Of a stretch of DNA of 7,098 nucleotides, positions 1 to 4,500 are shown in pieces. Source of the DNA: Verrucomicrobiaceae bacterium (GTDB lineage: Bacteria; Verrucomicrobiota; Verrucomicrobiae; Verrucomicrobiales; Akkermansiaceae). Made by a program: the position numbers and the translations under genes. Numbering within the stretch: the stretch's first letter is position 1; the number at the start of each line of letters is the position of its first letter. The stretch spans positions 1 through 7,098 of the forward strand of contig CANBTO010000256.1 of the NCBI GenBank assembly GCA_947372405.1, given 5' to 3'. The notes beneath the pieces are model-generated. The model was not told where the DNA came from, made no database searches, and saw only the letters and a program-made list of their open reading frames with translations.

Positions 1-92
1 TTCTTGCGCCAACCGTCTTTTTCGGCGGCGTGTTTTTTATCAATGATGGCGGCCACATCGGGCCTGCCAAGTTGAAGCGTGGTTTTTGCCAT
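1..92 (-). CDS. N-terminal fragment of a possible IS630-like transposase (runs off left edge)
   Basis: On the minus strand an ATG at 92-90 opens a frame that stays open to the window edge, giving 30 residues that begin MAKTTLQLGRPDVAAIIDKK and continue through AAEKDGWRK. The segment is charged, helical-looking and Lys/Arg-rich. It resembles the short leader before the helix-turn-helix of IS630-type transposases found in Verrucomicrobiota, where a W-R-(K/Q)-R-R-L segment precedes the DNA-binding domain. That resemblance comes from memory of the family and rests on very few residues, so a different DNA-binding or hypothetical protein is quite possible. The gene lies downstream of the regulator on the same strand, 111 bp away. 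No clear Shine-Dalgarno sequence precedes the ATG. No catalytic residues fall inside the window. Confidence 0.4.
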   Translation of the reverse strand, partial: MAKTTLQLGRPDVAAIIDKKHAAEKDGWRK

Positions 93-203
93 GCCCGGAA
101 TTATCAGACAATCGCGCAGATGTCGCTTTATTTATGAGAAATAGTATGAGAACTCCGGACCGTCCACGCGCCGCATCCGGCCGCAGGAGCATCCGCTACA
201 CCA
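93..203. other. Short spacer between regulator 3' end and left-edge gene
   Basis: This 111-bp gap separates the stop of the regulator from the start of the left-edge gene, both on the minus strand. Its part nearest the left-edge gene (about 95-152) is more AT-rich than anything around it and contains the direct repeat TATGAGAA twice. The part near the regulator (153-203) is GC-rich. I find no convincing stem-loop with a T-run, so no intrinsic terminator is called. If the left gene is a transposase, the element's terminal inverted repeat should lie here, but its partner end is outside the window. Confidence 0.5.
133..152. repeat. 8-bp direct repeat TATGAGAA, two copies
   Basis: TATGAGAA occurs at 133-140 and again at 145-152, a 12-bp period on one face of the helix. 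It lies in the AT-rich patch upstream of the left-edge gene. It could be a protein-binding site or chance in low-complexity sequence. Confidence 0.35.
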
Positions 204-1268
204 TCAGTCCTTCGCCGGTCCGATCGACCCGCCATCGACAAACTTCGCCAGAGTCAGTGTCTGCCTTACATCCTTCTTGTCCCGCCTCACATTTGCAGCC
301 CAACGCACAATGCGGCGGGCCCACACGCCGCTATCCCAATGTATGTGAGCGACGGTGGGCTCGCACCACGAGAAACTCGGATCAGGATCCGTGCAGACAA
401 TGGAAACATCCTCAGGCACAAGGAATTTCTGGTTCAGGCAGAATTGCAAGGTTACCGTTAGAAACATCGGTTCATCAACCAGCAGCGCAGTTGGCGGACT
501 GAATTGAAACAGTTTTTTCAGACATGCTTGAAAGTCTGTGGGGTTTTCATTCCAGTCCGGCAAATGATACCTTCCGGACGGGATGTCATAAGAATCCAAC
601 TCTGCGAGGAAGGCGCGCTCAAAAAATCCTGGTTCCGGAATCCGCCGCTCCGGACGCACCAGCAGGACAATGCGCCGGTGGCCGTAATCAACGAGCTGTT
701 TCACCGCAGCACGCATGGCCGGAATTTTGTCAGGTGCGATTCCCGCGACGGAAAGTCGTCGAGCCCTACCCAGAAGTGCGAATACGGGTATGGACTGTTC
801 CATGAAGCACTCCAGTTCATCACGCATGCCCCCCAGAACCACCCACGCGTCCGCCTTGTTTTCTTCGATGTATAGGCCGAGTCGATCTATGTCCCCGCGC
901 AGACCGTAAAGTGTCTTGGAAGCAAAACGAACGTGGTGACCGGCCTCCGCAAGCTGGCGGTAAACCTCAAGCACGTAGTCCTGCTTTCGGTCTTCCCGCT
1001 GCGGCACCAGAATCGAAATCTTGAGCCCCTGATCCTTCTCCTCTGCTCGCCCGAGGACGAGCTGTCGCCTCCCCCGTCCCTGTCCCACCAGCACCCCCTC
1101 TTTCTGAAGTAACCGCAGCGCGGCACTCACCGTTTTGTGATTGACCCCAAGTTCGGCAGCAAGCTGGTGGATTCCAGGGAACCGTTCCTCCGAACGCCCG
1201 CTGACCAGCTCCTGGCGCAGGTGAATCGCAACCTGCTCGGCGGCGGAAAGCAAACGGATTGGATTCAT
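204..1268 (-). CDS. GntR-type HTH / LacI-type ligand-binding transcriptional regulator
   Basis: This is a complete 354-residue regulator that binds DNA at its N terminus and a small ligand, usually a sugar or derivative, at its C terminus. Residues 9-72 form a GntR-like winged helix: a leading helix (AEQVAIHLRQEL), the IHQLAAELGVNHKTVSAALR helix-turn-helix at 33-52, then LLQKEGVLVGQGRGRR as the wing at 53-68. Residues 83 to about 345 form a periplasmic-binding-protein fold of the LacI type. It begins with the strand KISILVPQ and contains DYGHRRIVLLVRPERR (194-209) and LVPEDVSIVCTDPD (283-296), both standard LacI landmarks. The last residues, KFVDGGSIGPA, match the usual ending of this group. 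The architecture is that of AraR-like chimeric regulators. The ATG at 1268 gives a normal-length HTH domain, although no Shine-Dalgarno is visible. It is transcribed divergently from the giant repeat-protein gene across 177 bp, so it probably regulates that gene and itself. The ligand cannot be told from sequence. Confidence 0.9.
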   Translation of the reverse strand: MNPIRLLSAAEQVAIHLRQELVSGRSEERFPGIHQLAAELGVNHKTVSAALRLLQKEGVLVGQGRGRRQLVLGRAEEKDQGLKISILVPQREDRKQDYVLEVYRQLAEAGHHVRFASKTLYGLRGDIDRLGLYIEENKADAWVVLGGMRDELECFMEQSIPVFALLGRARRLSVAGIAPDKIPAMRAAVKQLVDYGHRRIVLLVRPERRIPEPGFFERAFLAELDSYDIPSGRYHLPDWNENPTDFQACLKKLFQFSPPTALLVDEPMFLTVTLQFCLNQKFLVPEDVSIVCTDPDPSFSWCEPTVAHIHWDSGVWARRIVRWAANVRRDKKDVRQTLTLAKFVDGGSIGPAKD

Positions 1269-1289
1269 TTCAAACCATTACCCAAAAGG

Positions 1290-1312
1290 TCATTGTTTGG
1301 CCAGAACGATTT
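1290..1312. promoter_or_regulatory. Second operator-like half-site cluster
   Basis: TCATTGTT (1290-1297) and GAACGATTT (1304-1312) lie close together here. Both words recur in the dyad about 45 bp away: TCATTGTT directly at 1355-1362, and GAACGATTT inverted at 1348-1356. A TGGCCA palindrome (1298-1303) sits between them. The block is near the regulator's start codon, 22 bp upstream of it, a position suited to autoregulation. The spacing differs from that of the main dyad, so it may be a degenerate second site. Confidence 0.35.
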
Positions 1313-1342
1313 CCTAGACGGCCACAGCGAAGCTGATAGTTT

Positions 1343-1364
1343 TCAACAAATCGTTCATTGTTGA
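1343..1364. promoter_or_regulatory. 22-bp dyad, candidate operator of the adjacent regulator
   Basis: Perfect 7-bp arms TCAACAA (1343-1349) and TTGTTGA (1358-1364) flank an 8-bp centre (1350-1357). The size and symmetry fit a dimeric GntR- or LacI-type repressor. The dyad lies 75 bp upstream of the regulator start and 82 bp upstream of the PATR gene start, where it could act on both promoters. Binding is inferred from position and symmetry only. Confidence 0.5.
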
Positions 1365-1386
1365 TTGCTCGTCAGAATAACCGGCA

Positions 1387-1402
1387 GATTCCCTCCAGAA
1401 TC
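1387..1402. promoter_or_regulatory. Small dyad in the leader of the PATR gene
   Basis: GATTC (1387-1391) and GAATC (1398-1402) form a 5-bp-arm inverted repeat around 6 bp, 43 bp upstream of the PATR start codon. It is short enough to be chance. If real it could be a weak hairpin in the mRNA leader or a binding site. Confidence 0.2.
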
Positions 1403-1445
1403 AAAAACCCACCAGATTGAGCGATTCACAAATCCAACTCCCATC

Positions 1446-1535
1446 ATGAAACCCCGCATCCTGACCACCGCCCGCCTGTCCTTCCCGCTCGCATCCGCCA
1501 TCGCCGCGCTGCTCTCCCCGCCGACCGCCTTCGCG
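1446..1535 (+). other. Sec-type signal peptide of the PATR protein
   Basis: Residues 1-30 show a basic n-region (MKPR, with a further Arg at 10), a hydrophobic core LSFPLASAIAALL, then SPPTAFA before a predicted signal peptidase I site. The A-F-A motif at 28-30 fits the A-X-A rule, with cleavage before ASTW. There is no Cys at +1, so it is not a lipoprotein. This supports ATG 1446 as the true start. Confidence 0.85.
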
Positions 1536-4500
1536 GCATCCACCTGGAACGCCGGCACTGCCGTAAGCACGGATGGTTCCTGGTCCACCGCAACGAACTG
1601 GTCAGCTGACACTCTTCCCGGCAATGGTGACGCCTTGACCTTTGACGGCACGGCCAATCAGACCAATACGAACAACATTCCCCTCTCCAGCATCGGTTCG
1701 CTCACCCTCAACAATGCAGGCTGGAATATCACGCTGGGCACCGTCACCCTCAACAGCGGCCTCGTCGCCAACGGCAATGCAAGCGTGGGCGGCACCACCA
1801 CCCTCGGCGGCGCGCAGACCTGGTCCAACTCGACGGGTTTGCTGACCGTGACCGGATCGGTCGCCAACGGAGGCAATCTTTTAACCATCGGTGGCGCGGG
1901 AAATACATCGCTTTCTCCCGTGAGCGGCACAGGTGGCCTGACCAAATCCGGCGCAGGCACATTGACCCTTGGCGCAACAGGCGACAACTCCTACTCCGGT
2001 GCCACAACGGTCAGTCAAGGCACGATGGTGCTGAATACCTTGACGACGAACGCCTTCACTTCGGCCATCACCATCAACAACGGCGGCACGATCAAACTCG
2101 GTGCGGCGGACAAGGTGGTGGATACCGCCACACCTACAGTAAACACCGGCGGCATCTTTGATCTGAATGGATTTGGCGAAACAATGGCCACTACGGCTGG
2201 CTCTGGCACGGTCACCAACACGGGTGCCCTCGCCACGCTGAAACTGACCGGATCAACCAGCACCGTTGCCAACGCCATCACCGGAGCCTTGAACCTATCG
2301 ATCCAAGGCGCATCGAAAACCTATACACTCAACGGCGCCAATACCTACACCGGATCGACGACAATCGGCACGGGTGGCACAGCTGCAACCAAAGCGATCC
2401 TCGGGTCGAGCAATGCCCTTCCCTCAGGCACCGCAGTTAATGTGGACGGGAGCAGCAGCAACACCGTATTGGATCTGAACGGTTTTAGTGCGACCATCGG
2501 CTTGCTGACCTTGGGCACCAACAATGGTGGGGCACAGACAACAGTGGCCGGCACTGGCAGCAGCAAGCTCACCCTAACCGCCGGTGCCACGGTTAACGGC
2601 CATAACAATGGTGGAGGCCAAATCTCCGTCGCCACATTGGATCTCAACGGTGCCACGCAAACATTCACCCTCACCGGCAGCACCAACATTGCCTCTCAGT
2701 TTACCGTCAGCTCAGTGATTCAGAATGGAGCGTTGACGCGGGCGGGCAGCAACACTCCTGGTTCTCTTATTCTCTCCGGCGCAAATACCTACAGCGGTAA
2801 TACCATCAACAGTACCGGCTCCCTCACCCTGAGTAATAGCCTTGCTCTGCAAAACAGTGCTCTGGATACCACAAACAGCATCGCCGGAAGCTCGACTGCT
2901 GGCCTCAGGACTACAGTGACGACGCTGACGCTGGGTGGACTCATCGGCAACAAGAACTTTGCGGCGACGGGTGGAGTTTTCAATACGACCGCTGCCAACA
3001 GCCTCTATGGTAACGTGACGGCCCTAACGCTGAAACCGGTCCTCGGTGCTACCCCCAGCTATTCCGGCGTCATTGCCAACGGCGCGGCAGGCATGACACT
3101 GACCAAAACCGGCGCGGGCACCCAGACCCTCGCCGGAGCCAACACCTACACCGGTGCCACTACCGTCAGCGCAGGCACGCTCATCATCTCCGGCTCTCCA
3201 ACCGGGAACAGCGCCGTAACAGTGAATGCTGGTGGCACGTTGCAGCTCGATTACACCACCAATTCCACCTCCAAGATCAACGACTCGGCGGTTCTTACTC
3301 TCGGCGGCGGCACGCTCGATCTCAAAGGAGGAACTCACACCGAAGCCGTAGCCTCGACTGCCCTAACAGCCGGCACCACTTCCAACGTGACGAGCAGCAC
3401 CCTGGGTTCTGTTTTGAAGATGGGTGTCATCACCCAAGGAGCGGGAGCCAAGATCAATTTCGGGGCATCAAACATCGCCACCACCGATACCCTCAACACC
3501 AACGGCATCATCGGTACTTGGGCGACCGTCAACGGCGTCGATTGGGCGTCCAACTCCACCAATGCCGCCGCCGGACCGATCATCGCCTACACCGGCTATG
3601 CGGATGTCGATGCCCAAGGACCCACCAGCACCATCGCCGACGGTGCCACCTCGAACGTCCGGATCTTCGCCAACGGCACCAGTGGCACCATCGAACTTGG
3701 GGCCACCACCACGACCATCAATACCTTGCTGCAAAGCAACGCCACCACCGCCGCCACCGTCAACACCGCCGGCAAGACCCTCGCCACCGGCGCGGTCTGG
3801 ATCCCCAGCGGCAAAGCGGCCCTGACCATCGGCGTGTTGGCTAACGATGGTTTCCTGACCGCCGCCACCGCGGGTGGCGATCTGCAGCTCATCAATGACA
3901 GCAGCTCCGGCCTCACCATCAACTCCGTCATCGCCAACAACACCTCGGCCTCAAGCCTGACCAAGCTGGGCACCGGCTCAGTGACGCTGAACGGCACCAA
4001 CACTTACAGTGGCGCGACCAATCTCCTGGCCGGAACCCTAACCCTCGGCAATGCCAGCGCGCTCGGCACCGGCACGCTCACGATCAATGGTGGCAACCTC
4101 GACAGTTCCGTCGTCAACCTCGTCAACTCGAACACCAACGCTCTGAATTGGAACTCGGACTTCACGTTCGTCGGCACCCAGAGTCTCAATCTCGGCACTG
4201 GAGGAGTCACCCTGAACGCCAACCGACAGGTCACCGTGGCGGCAAACACCCTGACGATCGGTGGCAATATTGGCGGCTCATTCGCCATCACCAAAGCGGG
4301 CCCGGGCACCCTCGCCCTCTCCGGCACCAATACCTACACCGGCAATACCACGGTTACCGGCGGCACTTTGAACATTACCGGTTCTCACATCGAAGCCACC
4401 CCGACCTCCACGCTGGCACTAGGATCCGCAGCAGCGAACACCGTGACCAATGTCAGCAGTGACATGACGCTCTTGGCCATCACGGGTGCCGCTGTTGCAG

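Larger units (their letters stand above)
1269..1445. promoter_or_regulatory. Divergent intergenic control region
   Basis: These 177 bp separate the starts of the regulator (minus) and the giant PATR gene (plus) and must contain both promoters. The region is clearly more AT-rich than the flanking genes. It holds a 22-bp dyad (1343-1364), a 9-bp inverted pair (1304-1312 with 1348-1356), a direct repeat TCATTGTT (1290-1297 and 1355-1362), and a smaller dyad GATTC-N6-GAATC (1387-1402) in the likely leader of the plus-strand gene. No good -35/-10 pair with 16-18 bp spacing stands out on either strand, so promoters are not placed. Neither gene has a purine-rich Shine-Dalgarno stretch just ahead of its ATG. 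Confidence 0.65.

Noticed and set aside
153..203. Intrinsic terminator after the regulator
   Set aside because: The GC-rich stretch offers only short imperfect pairing (CCGG/GGCC words) and is not followed by a run of T on the minus strand.
86..909. Plus-strand open frames across the regulator gene
   Set aside because: They lie antisense to a complete, well-recognised regulator with both expected domains and the usual C-terminal ending.
1335..1390. Sigma-70 promoter for the PATR gene (GATAGT or AGAATA as -10; TTGTTG or TTGATT as -35)
   Set aside because: No -35/-10 pair has both acceptable sequence and 16-18 bp spacing, and the hexamers overlap the dyad by chance composition.
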